64,000 nucleotides of DNA from Bosea beijingensis (GTDB taxonomy: Bacteria > Pseudomonadota > Alphaproteobacteria > Rhizobiales > Beijerinckiaceae). The notes beneath the pieces were generated by a model. It did not search any database, had not been told where the DNA came from, and saw only the letters and a program-made list of their open reading frames with translations. This document shows, in pieces, positions 52,663-60,461 of the stretch (the stretch's first letter is position 1; every line of letters starts with the position of its first letter). The stretch lies in the NCBI RefSeq assembly GCF_030758975.1, contig NZ_CP132359.1, positions 4,128,306 to 4,192,305 on the forward strand, in the 5' to 3' direction. The position numbers and the translations under genes are program-made.

Positions 52663-52884
52663 ATGCCGTTCGAACATGTGACAACGCCGCTTCCACCAGC
52701 GCTGCCCGGAACGAAAGACGCGGCTCGTATCGAGAATCTGGATGATTATGAAGTCGCGACCGAGCGCGCGCGGCAGCTTGCAGATTTTCCTGGAGGCTCC
52801 CCCGAGGCCGTCGAGCTCGCAAGCTTGGTCCAAGCGATCATGGAATGGGACCGAGCTCACGACGATGCGACTTCATGGCATTGA
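52663..52884 (+). CDS. Small hypothetical protein (73 aa)
   Basis: No family recognised. Sequence PFEHVTTPLPPALPGTKDAA then a helix rich in Glu/Arg and an acidic tail; cytosolic, with no signal or membrane segment. A very good ribosome site (AAAGGAGATC, 7 nt spacing) precedes ATG 52663, which is the main support that it is translated. The next gene starts 69 bp downstream. Confidence 0.65.
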   Translation: MPFEHVTTPLPPALPGTKDAARIENLDDYEVATERARQLADFPGGSPEAVELASLVQAIMEWDRAHDDATSWH

Positions 52885-52953
52885 GTTCCAATCGGCACAG
52901 GCCTGGCGATATCTCGTGCAGCTGTCGGCGCCCCGCCTCGGATTGATGTGCGA

Positions 52954-53283
52954 ATGGCAAAACGCGTAATAGTGCTAAGCGGGCGCGAGTTTAAGCCAGT
53001 GACGTCGGCAAAGGCCTATTTCAGCGGGCTGAGGGAGCGCACCCCGCTCAAATCTCCGCTAGGCGAGCCCGAACGGTCGGACATCATCGACATCTACCAG
53101 AGGTACTGTCGCGCGACTGGGCAAACTGCGGAGGTCGCCGCGGATGTAACCGTCGTCATGGATGAGAAACAGCGTCCGGGCGGAAACTACGCCCAAGCCG
53201 TCAAAGCCTACGCGGTTTTGACGCCAACCGGGGCATTGATACTGTTCAGCATGGATAAGGCGCTCAAGGCGATAGCTGAGTAA
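52954..53283 (+). CDS. Small DCL/DUF3223-like protein
   Basis: 109 aa starting MAKRVIVLSGREFKPVTSA, then KAYFSGLRERTPLKSPLGEP and RSDIIDIYQRYCRATGQ. This recalls the DCL/DUF3223 group (a short fold of unknown role in bacteria), but the resemblance is moderate. No signal peptide. ATG 52954 preferred; GTG 52948 is in frame. Its 3' end lies just before a decayed copy of the 62303 gene on the other strand. Confidence 0.6.
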   Translation: MAKRVIVLSGREFKPVTSAKAYFSGLRERTPLKSPLGEPERSDIIDIYQRYCRATGQTAEVAADVTVVMDEKQRPGGNYAQAVKAYAVLTPTGALILFSMDKALKAIAE

Positions 53284-53300
53284 CTCGTGGCGGTTGGGCG

Positions 53301-53451
53301 GGCGCACCGAAGCAGGCCTTCAGCCTCGAACTCCTCCCACCGTTCCAAGCCGGTCGCTTCTTCATCCGGTGGGGCGGCCTTGCGCGGCTTAGCCGGATGC
53401 TTTCCAGCGCGCGTCAATGCCGCCTTTCCCGCAGTTCGCCATCGGTTCTAC
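53301..53451 (-). pseudogene. 3' fragment of the 62303-type gene, stop lost
   Basis: The minus strand encodes GKAALTRAGKHPAKPRKAAP and LERWEEFEAEGLLR, matching the C-terminus of the protein at 62303-62917 almost residue for residue. The TGA stop has become TGC, and the sequence upstream of 53451 does not continue the match. A decayed partial copy. Confidence 0.7.
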
Positions 53452-53483
53452 TGTTCAGCATCGCATTTGGGCTGTGGAGGGGA

Positions 53484-53515
53484 AATAAAAGCCCGCCGCT
53501 CGGAGAACGGCGGGC
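53484..53515 (-). terminator. Intrinsic terminator on the minus strand
   Basis: Perfect 8-bp stem GCCCGCCG (53491-53498) and CGGCGGGC (53508-53515) followed on the minus strand by TTTTATTT. The transcript it ends would come from 53520-53770, where no protein gene is supported; a small RNA is possible. A second hairpin near 53540-53562 strengthens that idea. Confidence 0.55.
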
Positions 53516-53772
53516 CTCTGACTTTTGTCAGGACTAGGCGGTTCCGGCAATCGCCGGGAACTGACTTTGCGCCCCTGTCGGCTGCGGCCGGTACATCCGC
53601 GGCGGCGCATCCGACTGGAGAGCAGCCGGTGCCCCGATGGCACCGCGCGGACAATGAGATAAGCGCGGGTTTGGTTCCGACAAGGCTACGGGCGGCGATC
53701 TTCGTCCGCTGAGGAACGGCATCGGGCCGGGCAGCGTTCATCCTCCGCGCGCACACTTGGTGGGAGGCACCC

Positions 53773-53958
53773 ATGGCGAATGACCAGAGCCCGGCAGTCC
53801 AAAGCGTCCATAGTGAGCAAAAGTCTCAGGAGAAAGCAGAGCGGGAGCTGACCCCCGATCAAAAGCTCGAAAGGGCACGCAAGGATACCTTTTCAGCAAG
53901 CGATCCGGTTGCCCAGCAGGTGCCGGTGACACCGGGCGCCGCGGAGGAGCAGAAATGA
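53773..53958 (+). CDS. Small hydrophilic protein (61 aa)
   Basis: Highly charged and Glu/Gln-rich (VHSEQKSQEKAERELTPDQK), ending in a Pro-rich tail; probably disordered. GGGAGG precedes the ATG. It overlaps the next gene by 4 nt (ATGA), so it starts a three- or four-gene unit of small proteins. No family recognised. Confidence 0.62.
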   Translation: MANDQSPAVQSVHSEQKSQEKAERELTPDQKLERARKDTFSASDPVAQQVPVTPGAAEEQK

Positions 53959-54248
53959 TCCGCGCCGCAGTCTTCAGCCTGGCCGGCGCCTGGGTCGCCG
54001 GGAAAGTCGGGCGGGGCGAAATTCCCGAGCGGCTTGCGGTTCCTCTGACGCTTCTCGCGACACGGCTTCCAACGCCACTCATCCTCGCTGGCGCCGTCGG
54101 CTACGCTTGGTATCGCATGAGCCAGGAGACGCGAGCGACGGCGACGACGGAAGGTGAGCAGCCTGAACGGCCGGCCCGCTCAGGCCCAGCGCGAAGGAGC
54201 ACGCCGCGGTCTCGAAAGCCCTCACCTGAGGGGGCTGCCGATGTTTAA
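53955..54248 (+). CDS. Small membrane-associated protein (97 aa)
   Basis: A hydrophobic N-terminus (AAVFSLAGAWVAGKVG), a second hydrophobic segment (LAVPLTLLATRLPTPLILAG) and a basic Ser/Pro-rich tail. No catalytic motif. It is coupled to the preceding gene by ATGA and overlaps the next one by 8 nt. Function unknown. Confidence 0.6.
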   Translation: MIRAAVFSLAGAWVAGKVGRGEIPERLAVPLTLLATRLPTPLILAGAVGYAWYRMSQETRATATTEGEQPERPARSGPARRSTPRSRKPSPEGAADV

Positions 54249-54486
54249 GGTCTGGCTGGAAATGTTGATGTTGGCATTCGAGGCGCAGCAGGCCATCTGG
54301 CTGCGAAGCATGAAGATCGCCGCCGGCGGTCGCTCTGCAGATCGTGAGGCAAGATTGATGGTGACCGAGAAGGTCTCCGCCGCTCAGAATGCTGTCCTGC
54401 AGGCCGCTACCGGAACGGCGCCCGCCAGTATTGCCCGGGGCTATCGACTCAAGGTCCGAGCCAATGTCAGGCGCTTGTCCAAATAG
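54241..54486 (+). CDS. Small helical protein (81 aa)
   Basis: FKVWLEMLMLAFEAQQAIWL followed by a helix with RLMVTEKVSAAQNAVLQA and a basic end (RLKVRANVRRLSK). It resembles small Rhizobiales proteins found near similar genes, distantly phasin-like, but I would not assign it. ATG 54241 overlaps the upstream gene; a longer frame from 54154 has no support. Confidence 0.58.
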   Translation: MFKVWLEMLMLAFEAQQAIWLRSMKIAAGGRSADREARLMVTEKVSAAQNAVLQAATGTAPASIARGYRLKVRANVRRLSK

Positions 54487-54495
54487 GAACCCGCC

Positions 54496-54792
54496 GTGAA
54501 CTGGATCGCGGTGGCCGGCACTCTCGCCGCGCTATGCTCGACTATCAGCTTCGTTCCCCAAGCGTGGCGGATCGTCAGGACACGCGATACAGAGGCGATA
54601 TCTCCATTGACTTACAGCTTGACCGTGACTGGTTTCGCTCTGTGGGCAGCCTATGGCATCGGCTTGGGCGAGTGGCCGTTGATCGTCACGAACAACATAT
54701 GCTTCGTGCTGTCTGCCTTCATCCTCATGATGACGCTGCTGCCCCGAGCTAAGAAGGAGGCGGTGGCCGACACTGTCGATCCACGTTCCTGA
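54496..54792 (+). CDS. SemiSWEET family sugar transporter
   Basis: Three-helix bacterial SWEET half-transporter, 98 aa, working as a dimer in the inner membrane. Helix 1 has SFVPQAWRIVRTRDTEAISP (the PQ motif), helix 2 is LTYSLTVTGFALWAAYGIGL and helix 3 WPLIVTNNICFVLSAFILMM, with the conserved Asn of the substrate site. GTG 54496 with AGGA upstream. It follows the small-protein unit by 9 bp. Confidence 0.88.
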   Translation: MNWIAVAGTLAALCSTISFVPQAWRIVRTRDTEAISPLTYSLTVTGFALWAAYGIGLGEWPLIVTNNICFVLSAFILMMTLLPRAKKEAVADTVDPRS

Positions 54793-54847
54793 TGTCGACA
54801 ATCGCCTGAGGCCTGATCGGCCGCAACACGTCGACGTGGAAAGCTGC

Positions 54848-55351
54848 CTATGTGACCGAGGGCAGAGCGACGAGGTCGTCGCCGACATCGGCGCTTCCAC
54901 CTTGAATGATCCGCGCTGTGATGCCGCCGAGGCCCCGCACGGCGTTGTATCCGCCGACGCCCAGTATCTCTTCCATTCGAGAGCACGGATGACACTCGCC
55001 GGTCGTCTCCAGAATGGCTGAGCCCAGCCTGAAGCGCTTTTCTTTGAGAGCAACCAGGTTGATACCTCGGGTAACGATATTGCGCCGCAAATCCGCGGGA
55101 AGGATCTGATCGCGGCCCAAATGACTGGCGATAGCCGCCAAGTGTTCAGCCTGGATCAACGTGACCTGTCGGCTGCCGGCCGGGCGAGTGTAACGATCGC
55201 CGACAAGCCCTCGTTCGACATGGAGATCCACGCTCTCGATCGCCAGCATGGGTTCTCGGCGGCCGGGGCGGACACCAAGCCAAACAACCTGCCCCGATCT
55301 CACCTGTGCATTCAGAAGCTTCGTGAGCGAGGATGAGGGGTTAAAGGGCAC
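54848..55351 (-). CDS. MOSC-domain protein
   Basis: MOSC-fold protein, 167 aa. IESVDLHVERGLVGDRYTRP, QVTLIQAEHLAAIASHLG and LRRNIVTRGINLVALKEKRF with the conserved Cys in TTGECHPCSRM. MOSC domains bind molybdenum cofactor or persulfide sulfur; standalone ones are poorly understood. It is on the strand opposite the SemiSWEET gene (convergent, 55-bp gap). Confidence 0.88.
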   Translation of the reverse strand: MPFNPSSSLTKLLNAQVRSGQVVWLGVRPGRREPMLAIESVDLHVERGLVGDRYTRPAGSRQVTLIQAEHLAAIASHLGRDQILPADLRRNIVTRGINLVALKEKRFRLGSAILETTGECHPCSRMEEILGVGGYNAVRGLGGITARIIQGGSADVGDDLVALPSVT

Positions 55352-55364
55352 GATAGTTGGCCGC

Positions 55365-55481
55365 TCAGCGGGCGGTTAGTCGCTGGAAGATATCCCTCGC
55401 TACGCCGAATACCCGTTCACGGAATTCGGGGTGTGTCGCGAGCATCCACCCAGCGGCGCCAGCCAAGATCAATCTGATCAT
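55365..55481 (-). CDS. Very small membrane protein (38 aa)
   Basis: MIRLILAGAAGWMLATHP is a single hydrophobic segment followed by a charged helix ending FQRLTAR. AGAGG stands about 7 nt before ATG 55481. It reads toward the MOSC gene, 13 bp upstream of it, and may be co-transcribed. The sole support is the ribosome site and good composition. Confidence 0.45.
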   Translation of the reverse strand: MIRLILAGAAGWMLATHPEFRERVFGVARDIFQRLTAR

Positions 55482-56021
55482 ATCAAACCTCTGCAATTTG
55501 CGCGTCGCGGCGCATCCCGGTTTGTAACGCTCCTCTGCTGCGTTGGTTCTCTGCTCGCTGGAGGGCGCCGGTTCGCGGTAGGGGCAGTTCCACGCCGACG
55601 CTCCCTCAGTCGCCCGCGTCTGGCTCGGATGCCACTTCCGCCGCCCGGGCACAGAACCTAAATTCGCGTCACTCATCGTCGGAAGTTCCCTGGACCGCAC
55701 CAATGACCGCCGCCACGACTAAGCACCGCAGTTTCGCAGCCGACGTGTCCCGCCTCCTGCACATGATGACCGGGATGTTTTCCTGCCGCGTAATAGCTGA
55801 AGCTCCTCATCATCGGCGCCGTGGCCGGCCGCTTGGCATCGTTCCTCTGCGCCAATAGCGCAGGTGCTTCGTCTCAGCCTGTCTCCAAGCCAGTCCGGCG
55901 CATTGGGTGGCGAACTATTTGCCACGCGGCGGAATTCAAGACGCACAAGCTGGTTTGTAAGCCGCTATCGTCGTTGCACCCATCGACGACAGCCGTGGAT
56001 CCTATGCCAAGATGACCACCA

Positions 56022-56064
56022 GAAGCGAGCCGGCGTAACTTCCCCCAGCCGGCCGGCTCGCTTC
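56022..56064. repeat. Perfect 13-bp inverted repeat
   Basis: GAAGCGAGCCGGC (56022-56034) and GCCGGCTCGCTTC (56052-56064) with a 17-nt loop, followed by a short pyrimidine run. Could be a terminator or a structured RNA element. Confidence 0.55.
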
Positions 56065-56175
56065 TTCTGCCCCGATCGGAAAGCGAGCCGCGGATGTACC
56101 GGCAGCTCCCGATCTACGCCTGGCGCGAAATTCGGTAGTGCTCGTCCTCGCGGCAGAGCAAAGGGCTGGAGGCCC

Positions 56176-56211
56176 ACAAACCCGTCGGAGATCCCGGCGG
56201 GTTTTGTTTTC
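56176..56211 (+). terminator. Intrinsic terminator on the plus strand
   Basis: Ten-pair stem (AACCCGTCGG at 56179-56188 with CCGGCGGGTT at 56194-56203, one G-U) and the tail TTTTGTTTT. No coding frame ends directly before it, so it ends an unannotated transcript. Confidence 0.6.
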
Positions 56212-56291
56212 GCGAAGGAACGTGGTCTTGCGTCAACGGTTCGTCAGGCGCCGTTCGCTAGGGCTCGCGAACGGTAATGCATGGGGTCACG

Positions 56292-56501
56292 ATGCCGCTG
56301 TTCTCGTTCAAGGAACCCGCTGACCTCTCTCGCGCACAGGGTGCGCTCGAAGCCACTTGGCGGCTTCTGAAGCCATTGCTCGATGATCCCGATCTGGAAC
56401 GCGCGCATGCCCTCACCTTCATTATTGCGTCGCTGGTGCCAGCAACCCATGACGAGCAGGAGCTGATCGAGCGTTGCTTGGAACGCTATTGGCAGCCCTG
56501 A
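56292..56501 (+). CDS. Small helical protein (69 aa)
   Basis: PLFSFKEPADLSRAQGALEA, WRLLKPLLDDPDLERAHALT and LVPATHDEQELIERCLERYW: amphipathic helices, acidic, cytosolic. Composition is protein-like and the codon pattern fits neighbours. An in-frame ATG at 56277 is possible. No family recognised. Confidence 0.55.
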   Translation: MPLFSFKEPADLSRAQGALEATWRLLKPLLDDPDLERAHALTFIIASLVPATHDEQELIERCLERYWQP

Positions 56502-56587
56502 CAGCCAGCCGCGACGTGGTCATACTCATGGCGGAACAATGGCAAGCCTCAGCTTGTTGCTTCTCCATCGTCAGGTAGGAGGCAACA

Positions 56588-56665
56588 ATGGGATTGCTTG
56601 AGATTAGCGTCGTTCTGGCCTGTGCATCGGCTTTCGGCTTTTACATCACCGATCCGCAGGAATGA
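56588..56665 (+). CDS. Membrane microprotein 1 (25 aa)
   Basis: MGLLEISVVLACASAFGFYI, then TDPQE: one short hydrophobic segment with a polar tail. AGGAGG stands 6 nt before the ATG, an ideal ribosome site. It is directly followed (4 nt gap) by another microprotein frame. Function unknown; such tiny proteins often bind larger membrane complexes. Confidence 0.5.
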   Translation: MGLLEISVVLACASAFGFYITDPQE

Positions 56666-56669
56666 TCCG

Positions 56670-56753
56670 ATGGACGACCCGCTCGTCGTTGCTGCGGGGA
56701 TGATGGCGATAACTGCGATCGCCTGGGTCGCTTCGCGCCGGTGGCTGCTGTAG
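56670..56753 (+). CDS. Membrane microprotein 2 (27 aa)
   Basis: MDDPLVVAAGMMAITAIAWV then ASRRWLL: an acidic N-terminus, a hydrophobic helix and a basic C-terminal end, giving a clear single-pass topology. AGGA lies 8-9 nt before the ATG, inside the end of the first microprotein. The pair seems to be a two-gene unit. Confidence 0.48.
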   Translation: MDDPLVVAAGMMAITAIAWVASRRWLL

Positions 56754-56855
56754 TGCTGCGACAGGGCGCGGCGTAAAAGGTATTCCCGGCTTGTAGGCCA
56801 CGGCCGCGTCGCCGCGAATTTGCCCGACTCCGCACTTCCGGTTGCCCCTTTTCGA

Positions 56856-57410
56856 CTAGTGCCGCGGTTGCTCGGGAAATTCGAGCTTCCTAACGTCATA
56901 TCCCAGCGCAACCGCCCGCGCGACCAACTGGTTGCGCTGCGCCGGACTGATCCGCGGATCGCGCGTGAAGATATACAGATCGCGCAGAGTCGGGTCGGCC
57001 GATATGAACCAGCTGTAGTCGTTCGCCCGGTCCAGCACCCAGTATTCGCGCTGCACGGTCACAAAGCCGTAGAGCTTGTAGTCGACCCGAAGCTTGGCGT
57101 TGATGCCGGGATCGAGGATCGTGCCGGGCCCGCCGACTGATTTCAGCTCGCCGCCCGGGCTACGCATCCGACAGGAGTCGAGAACCTGGATGCCGCCGGT
57201 CCCGATCGGCCCGTATTCCGTAGCGCCGGCGACGCAGCCATCCGTGATCGTCATGGGGCGCCGCGCGATCTCGTGCCAAGTCCCCGTATAGAAGCGCTGA
57301 ACATCGATCCGCTTGCGCGGCTCTGGCGCCTTCTGCGTCTCAGTGAACGAGGGACCAGCGCAACCGGCGAGCGAAACGGTGGCGACGGCAACGAGCAGCA
57401 TAGATTTCAT
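56856..57410 (-). CDS. Lipocalin-like lipoprotein (Blc family)
   Basis: Lipoprotein of 184 aa: signal MKSMLLVAVATVSLAGC with a good lipobox (LAGC). Then the lipocalin start FYTGTWHEIARRP (G-x-W), KLYGFVTVQREYWVLDR in the barrel and a final helix (SPAQRNQLVARAVALG). These outer-membrane lipocalins bind lysophospholipids or other small lipids. The gene stands alone. Confidence 0.87.
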   Translation of the reverse strand: MKSMLLVAVATVSLAGCAGPSFTETQKAPEPRKRIDVQRFYTGTWHEIARRPMTITDGCVAGATEYGPIGTGGIQVLDSCRMRSPGGELKSVGGPGTILDPGINAKLRVDYKLYGFVTVQREYWVLDRANDYSWFISADPTLRDLYIFTRDPRISPAQRNQLVARAVALGYDVRKLEFPEQPRH

Positions 57411-57512
57411 AGTGGCCTCCCTGGAGCCGGGCGGCCTTTCTCGTGGCGCCTCACGAGCATTACGTGTGAGAGCGCAGCTCGGATCCCTTTCAACTCGCCG
57501 CGTGTGGCTAGA

Positions 57513-58157
57513 TCAGCTGCAAGTGGTCAACTGCGCCGAGCAGATAGTGATGGGCGGAGAGCTGCCGGACGCGGCACCGGGTACAATCCAGCCCCTCCCG
57601 AGCGGCTTCCCTTCGAGGGCGTTTATAATCACATCGACGTTCTTCCCTCGGCAAGCGTGAATGACGGCGACATGAACGCCTGGTTCGCCATCTCCGCCCG
57701 GGAAAGGAACTGAGACTCGGGCTTCTGCTGAGGGAGTGTCTCGCAGGCCGTCGCCAGATTGAATGTGGAAGTCGAGCCGCGATCCATGCACCCAGCCTCG
57801 GCCTCGATGCCATTTCCCCAGCTTCCGCTTCTCGTCGGCGGTCACGATGTCATCGACGTTGGCATTCTCGATCAGGAAGAAGCCGTCCTTGGTCGCGATG
57901 ACGTCGACCTGCGCGCCCTCGTTCGGGCTTTGCAGGCGCTTGCTTGCAGCCGGCAACGTGCCGACAACGGCCGCCCGAGCGGACGGCGCCGATCGCACAT
58001 TTGTCTTGCCTTCGCCATCGACGATGAATGCGTGAAACTTACAGGCTTGAGCTCCCGCGGGGAGTGGCGCCTGCTGAGCGCTCACTGGTCCTGCGGTGAT
58101 GCAGAGCATGGCTCCGAAGATGGGTGCGGCTACGCTCGACGCCATAACCATTGCCAT
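57513..58157 (-). CDS. Secreted SH3b-domain protein
   Basis: About 214 aa. Signal peptide (SVAAPIFGAMLCITAGPVSA, cut near AQQA), then a bacterial SH3 domain with GKTNVRSAPSARAAVVGTLP, the family's NVRSAPS core, and FLIENANVDDIVTADEKRKL and GWVHGSRL. The C-terminal part (HACRGKNVDVIINALEGKP) is unassigned. Likely a cell-envelope protein binding peptidoglycan. Start ambiguous between nearby Met codons. Confidence 0.75.
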   Translation of the reverse strand: MAMVMASSVAAPIFGAMLCITAGPVSAQQAPLPAGAQACKFHAFIVDGEGKTNVRSAPSARAAVVGTLPAASKRLQSPNEGAQVDVIATKDGFFLIENANVDDIVTADEKRKLGKWHRGRGWVHGSRLDFHIQSGDGLRDTPSAEARVSVPFPGGDGEPGVHVAVIHACRGKNVDVIINALEGKPLGRGWIVPGAASGSSPPITICSAQLTTCS

Positions 58158-58215
58158 CTCCCTGCGCCTTGGCGCTGTGATACGAAGCCTAGCGACGAAT
58201 GGTGACGAACCCGGT

Positions 58216-58806
58216 CTAGAAGGTATAGCCGACTCGGACGCCGTAATTCGTCAGGCCTTGGTTGGCATGACAGAGATTGGCGTTCGAGATGTGCTCGACG
58301 GTTGCCATGATCGACCAATTTTCGTTGAAGCGGTAGCCGACCGAACCAGTCCCTCGGATCAAAGGCGAGCAGCCGAGGCTCAGTCGATCTGGCACACGGA
58401 AGCGCCCGGTCTCCCCGGTGTGGAAGGCCGAACCAACGCTGGCCTCGACAAAGACCTTGGACGTGAGGTCGTAGGTCCAGGTGAAACCGGCGTAAAACTG
58501 GCTCGTATCGCCGGCGGTGTTGATCGTGGTGCCAAGGTGGAGCCGCGGCACAAGAAAAGCCATGAGCGGGTCGGCCGGCATTAGCGGCTTCGAGAACAGG
58601 ATCTCGCCGTTGATGTCGACTGATCCATCCTCGCGAGTGCCAACGGCATGGGCGAACACTCCTCCGCGAATTTCGGAGATTAGTGAACGGGCTACGACGG
58701 GCGGGGCATATGCGAGAGGGTTGGCGAGGTCAGCCGCGCTCGCTTCCCAAGGAGCGCCAATCAGAAGACACAGGGCGAAGGCAAGGCAAGTCAGCGCACG
58801 GCACAT
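58216..58806 (-). CDS. Lipid A 3-O-deacylase, PagL family
   Basis: Outer-membrane beta-barrel enzyme of 196 aa that removes a 3-O-acyl chain from lipid A. Signal peptide to about residue 24 (PWEASAA). The catalytic His-Ser pair is in ATVEHISNANLCHANQGL, the PagL hallmark. The C-terminus GVRVGYTF gives a barrel-end aromatic. Such enzymes lower endotoxin signalling or stiffen the envelope. The gene stands near the lipocalin and SH3b genes, all envelope proteins on the minus strand. Confidence 0.85.
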   Translation of the reverse strand: MCRALTCLAFALCLLIGAPWEASAADLANPLAYAPPVVARSLISEIRGGVFAHAVGTREDGSVDINGEILFSKPLMPADPLMAFLVPRLHLGTTINTAGDTSQFYAGFTWTYDLTSKVFVEASVGSAFHTGETGRFRVPDRLSLGCSPLIRGTGSVGYRFNENWSIMATVEHISNANLCHANQGLTNYGVRVGYTF

Positions 58807-58953
58807 GGCAGCGTTCCCAGCGATTCCCCCGCTACAGGTTATCGGGGGCGGATTATTAGGAAATCGCTAACCATATTCGCGTCGTAAAATTTGCCGGCTG
58901 TGGCGCCGCCGCCTCACGTTGCCTCGAAGCGCTCCAAGATCGGGGAGCCGCGA

Positions 58954-59130
58954 TCAACCGTCATTCGACGAGTTGAGATCCTCGGGCCTGAGCCCTTCGT
59001 CTGCCGGGGCCGGCATCCCCTTCCGAAGCGCCTCGTTGATCCGATTCTGATAGCCTAGCCCTGCATGCGGGAAATGGGCCAAGACATCGCGGTCGAGCCC
59101 ACCGAGGCCCAGGCGTCGTCGACGACCCCG
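58954..59130 (-). pseudogene. Remnant of a BrnA-like antitoxin gene
   Basis: The minus strand encodes GLDRDVLAHF and GLGYQNRINEALRKGM, as in the ribbon-helix-helix end of BrnA antitoxins, then a tail ADEGLRPEDLNSSNDG and a stop. Upstream of 59130 the frame loses similarity and no start codon or BrnT toxin gene is evident. A decayed toxin-antitoxin piece. Confidence 0.42.
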
Positions 59131-59703
59131 AGCTTGCAGTGGAAAAAGGTCGGCTGGTATCCGAGGAATGCAAAGACCGACAGAGCCGCGACCAAATGGT
59201 GGCCGCTCGCAGGTGGCTCAGCCCCACACGGGAACCGTCTGCCTCGACGAGCAATTTCAGCACGCCACGCAGAGGGGAAAATCGCGGGCCGCCCAATGAA
59301 GGTCTCTGGGCAGTTTTGGGGCTTCTTCCTCGGCCAATTCGATCGTCCTCACTGGTGTCCTGGCGGCGGCCGAAAGCTCCGGGAATCGTTCGATCCCCTG
59401 AAACAGGTCAACTGTCGCCGTTCCGCTCCAGTTCCGGTCTGCTTAGAGCCTAGCGAAAGGGTCGCCGTCCGCCACCGTCGCTCGACAAGGCCGCCGGACG
59501 CGAAACGACGGGCGCCCCGCGAGCGGGATTAGGCAGTCCCGGCAGATGGCCGTCAGGGACGCGCGAGGTGAAGCGCGGTAAGGAAGATCTGAGGAGCACC
59601 TGGGCGCGCTGCATTCGCAACTGGTCGGCAAGTGGGCAACGCAGGCGGAACTGCAGGTCGACCGAGGGCGTTTTCCGCCGCGAAGACTCCGGAGACGACA
59701 CCG
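59131..59703. other. Gene-free stretch
   Basis: About 570 bp with open frames on both strands but no family-like sequence or ribosome site. Probably decayed DNA. Confidence 0.4.
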
Positions 59704-59916
59704 ATGAACCACGACGCTGACCACGCAGAAATCCGCCGACTGGCCTACCAAATTTGGTTGAAGGAGGGGCAGCCAGACGGGCGAGATCGAGAACACTGGG
59801 CCGCAGCAAAAGCTGCGTGGGCCATGCAGAGGCACGGGCTGCACGCTGTAAGCGAGCAGCAAGCCGGTGCCGACCCTGAAACGCCCATTCGCAAGCCGCG
59901 TACGAAAAAGAACTGA
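59704..59916 (+). CDS. DUF2934 domain protein
   Basis: 70 aa. EIRRLAYQIWLKEGQPDGRD followed by EHWAAAKAAW is the DUF2934 core (IRxxAYxLWxxxGxPxGRDxEHW). Function unknown; common in Rhizobiales accessory regions. GGAGA lies about 9 nt before ATG 59704. The PAP2-like gene starts 8 bp after it. Confidence 0.82.
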   Translation: MNHDADHAEIRRLAYQIWLKEGQPDGRDREHWAAAKAAWAMQRHGLHAVSEQQAGADPETPIRKPRTKKN

Positions 59917-59924
59917 GTCGCTAG

Positions 59925-60461
59925 GTGCCGCGCATTGCACTGCCAGTGTCTGAGATTGATCGCGCAGTCACGCGAGCCGCCCGTTTGCCTTCGCCGGGTG
60001 CGCGTGTCGCGTTCTCACTCGGGTGGGTAGCCGATGCGCGCGTGCTGCTGGGAGGGGGCGCACTTTGGCTTCTGACGACGCCGGGCCAAAGCGCTGCCCG
60101 CAGTCATGCTGTTCGCTTTCTGTCGACTATTGCGGCCACGACGACCTTGCATCACGCCATCAAGCAGATCGTCGACCAGATACGGCCTGACCGAGTGATT
60201 GGATCCGGGCGATTGAAGACCGGCCGAGCGCTTGACGCGATGCCTTCGGGCCATGCGATGCATGCCGGTGCGATGGCGGCCTTCTTCGCTGACCGCGTGG
60301 CCTATCCCGCTCCTCTGTGGTCAGCTGCTTTGGGTTTGGCGTCAGCCCGGGTGGGCATGCTCGCGCATTGGCCCTCGGGCGTAGCGCTGGGGTTCGTCGG
60401 CGGCGTGGTTGTCGAGCGGTGCACCAGGTGGGTTACGCGCTCTCACTCTCGGAAGCCATAA
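59925..60461 (+). CDS. PAP2-like membrane phosphatase with altered active site
   Basis: Membrane protein of 178 aa with the PAP2 motifs: KQIVDQIRPDR (motif 1), MPSGHAMHAG (motif 2) and ARVGMLAHWPSGVALG (motif 3). In active members motif 3 has His-x-x-x-Asp; here the Asp is Gly, so phosphatase activity may be reduced or changed. GTG 59925 as start, without a strong ribosome site. Its 3' end overlaps a convergent small gene by 29 bp. Confidence 0.78.
   Translation: MPRIALPVSEIDRAVTRAARLPSPGARVAFSLGWVADARVLLGGGALWLLTTPGQSAARSHAVRFLSTIAATTTLHHAIKQIVDQIRPDRVIGSGRLKTGRALDAMPSGHAMHAGAMAAFFADRVAYPAPLWSAALGLASARVGMLAHWPSGVALGFVGGVVVERCTRWVTRSHSRKP

Larger units (their letters stand above)
55482..56291. 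other. Gene-poor region with two hairpins
   Basis: About 800 bp without a convincing protein gene. It contains a perfect 13-bp hairpin at 56022-56064 and an intrinsic terminator at 56176-56211, so a noncoding transcript reading right is likely. Confidence 0.45.

Noticed and set aside
53587..56103. 17-nt identity GCCGCGGATGTACCGGC at 53587-53603 (minus) and 56087-56103 (plus), each before a terminator
   Set aside because: A match of this length between GC-rich stretches can arise by chance in 64 kb, and the flanks do not align.
59443..59940. 165-codon minus-strand open frame
   Set aside because: Composition and lack of any motif or ribosome site suggest a chance frame; it also overlaps the DUF2934 gene.
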